Source: UBA652 sp964598235 (lineage in GTDB: Bacteria > Pseudomonadota > Gammaproteobacteria > Nitrosococcales > Methylophagaceae). Taken from it: a stretch of DNA of 61,110 bases. Both the position numbers and the translations under genes were made by a program. The notes beneath the pieces were generated by a model. It was not told the DNA's origin and ran no database searches. It was given only the letters and a program-made list of their open reading frames with translations. Where the stretch lies: assembly GCA_964598235.1 (NCBI GenBank), contig CAZRAY010000006.1:1-61110 (forward strand). The letters run 5' to 3'. Below are positions 60,422-61,110 of this stretch, piece after piece (position 1 is the stretch's first letter; every line of letters starts with the position of its first letter).

Positions 60422-61054
60422 ATGAGCAAAACAATTAAAGAAATAATGAATTCATCACCGATTGTACCCGTGATGGTAATTAATAATGTTGAACATGCAG
60501 TGCCGTTAGCGAAAGCATTGGTAGCGGGTGGGATTACAACATTAGAAATCACACTGCGTACGGATGCGGCACTAGAATCTATTACCCGTATTAAAGCAGA
60601 AGTGCCAGAGGCGGTTGTGGGTGCGGGTACGATTATCAATATCGTGACCTTAAATAAAGCGATTGCGGCCGGTGCTGAATTTATTGTTAGCCCTGGCACA
60701 ACAGATAAAATGATTGATGCAGCATTGGCAACAGGCGTGCCGTTATTGCCGGGTATTGCGAACCCAAGCGATGCGATGCGTTTATTAGAAAAAGGCATCA
60801 CAGAAATGAAATTCTTCCCGGCAGAAGCAGCAGGCGGTATCCCGATGCTGAAATCAATTGGCGCGCCGATTCCGCAAATCACATTCTGCCCAACAGGCGG
60901 TGTGAACCAGAAGAACGTACGCGACTACTACAGCCTACCAAACGTAGCATGTGTAGGCGGCTCATGGATGTGTGCGGCTAATTTAGTTGATGCTGAAAAC
61001 TGGGATGAAATCACCCGTTTATCTGCTGAGGCGATTAAGTTGGCGACTGGTTAA
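60422..61054 (+). CDS. eda: 2-keto-3-deoxy-6-phosphogluconate aldolase
   Basis: Cleaves KDPG to pyruvate and glyceraldehyde-3-phosphate, completing the Entner-Doudoroff route. The 210-residue class I aldolase has SPIVPVMVINNVEHAVPLAK, GAGTIIN, FIVSPGTTDKMI, the Schiff-base Lys in EMKFFPAEAAGG, and ITFCPTGGV. It lies directly behind edd. The last 56 bases of the window contain no terminator I can support. Confidence 0.96.
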   Translation: MSKTIKEIMNSSPIVPVMVINNVEHAVPLAKALVAGGITTLEITLRTDAALESITRIKAEVPEAVVGAGTIINIVTLNKAIAAGAEFIVSPGTTDKMIDAALATGVPLLPGIANPSDAMRLLEKGITEMKFFPAEAAGGIPMLKSIGAPIPQITFCPTGGVNQKNVRDYYSLPNVACVGGSWMCAANLVDAENWDEITRLSAEAIKLATG

Positions 61055-61110
61055 ATTAGAGTTAATGGCAAAAACGGGTGCTTTTTTAGCTGTTTTTCAG
61101 TGGTTTTCTA

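Overview
The window reads as a contiguous stretch of chromosome from a free-living gammaproteobacterium with moderate, slightly AT-leaning base composition. The evidence is a set of house-keeping genes with gammaproteobacterial character and order: dapA-bamC-(metallo-hydrolase)-purC, bamD, typA, ppiC, a PP0621-family gene ahead of pilS-pilR-pilA, the long two-ATP-cone form of NrdA with NrdB, and sucC-sucD-nadE-glnB. I cannot name the genus. There is no phage, transposase, CRISPR array or rRNA. One tRNA, one riboswitch and several small repeats are present.

Layout. 0-4.7 kb: rpiA (cut by the window edge), a rhodanese, a PrxQ-type peroxiredoxin, then pgl, glk, apaG and psd. 4.7-10 kb: a TetR regulator behind a 12-bp perfect inverted repeat, followed by an overlapping set encoding an MMPL/RND-type exporter, a LolA-like periplasmic protein and an outer-membrane barrel. 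10-14 kb: zwf divergent from glgA, and small membrane proteins. 14-19.3 kb: a leftward run pip-dtd-unknown-DEAD helicase-PqiA-like-phospholipase-like/amidohydrolase fusion. 19.3-28.9 kb: sucCD, nadE, glnB, bamD, an L,D-transpeptidase, a small lipoprotein, suhB, typA. 28.9-33.7 kb: type IV pilus control and two pilins. 33.8-39 kb: ppiC, nrdB, nrdA (with NrdR boxes and a DnaA box), a second PrxQ. 39-43 kb: dapA, bamC, MBL hydrolase, purC, small phosphatase. 43-47.7 kb: a 31-residue membrane peptide, SulP transporter, tRNA-Leu(CAA), an unknown membrane protein, a glyoxalase-II-like enzyme, beta-carbonic anhydrase, a GyrI-like protein. 47.8-51.2 kb: cobalamin riboswitch and BtuB-type receptor, metZ. 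51.25-52.2 kb: two small reverse-strand genes flanked by integron attC-like sites, one of them frameshifted. 52.2-56.2 kb: acyl-CoA synthetase, FadL, TrmB. 56.2-61.1 kb: DUF1415, MOSC protein, a permease with a Cys-Cys tail, edd and eda.

How the genes work together. glk, zwf, pgl, edd and eda form a complete Entner-Doudoroff route from glucose to pyruvate plus glyceraldehyde-3-phosphate. rpiA feeds the pentose phosphate branch and glgA stores glucose as glycogen. FadL plus an acyl-CoA synthetase is a fatty acid or hydrophobic-compound uptake pair. The TetR-MMPL-LolA-like-barrel set looks like an envelope-spanning lipid or hydrophobe export or trafficking system of unknown substrate. SulP plus beta-carbonic anhydrase could handle bicarbonate, though sulfate is equally possible.

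The least explained items are: the integron-cassette footprint at 51.25-52.2 kb; a 117-bp intergenic repeat present twice in opposite orientation (2252-2368 and 41038-41154); the phospholipase-like/amidohydrolase fusion; the MMPL/LolA-like/barrel cluster; and the 31-residue membrane peptide beside SulP. I did not find a clearly new multi-gene defence or catalytic system.
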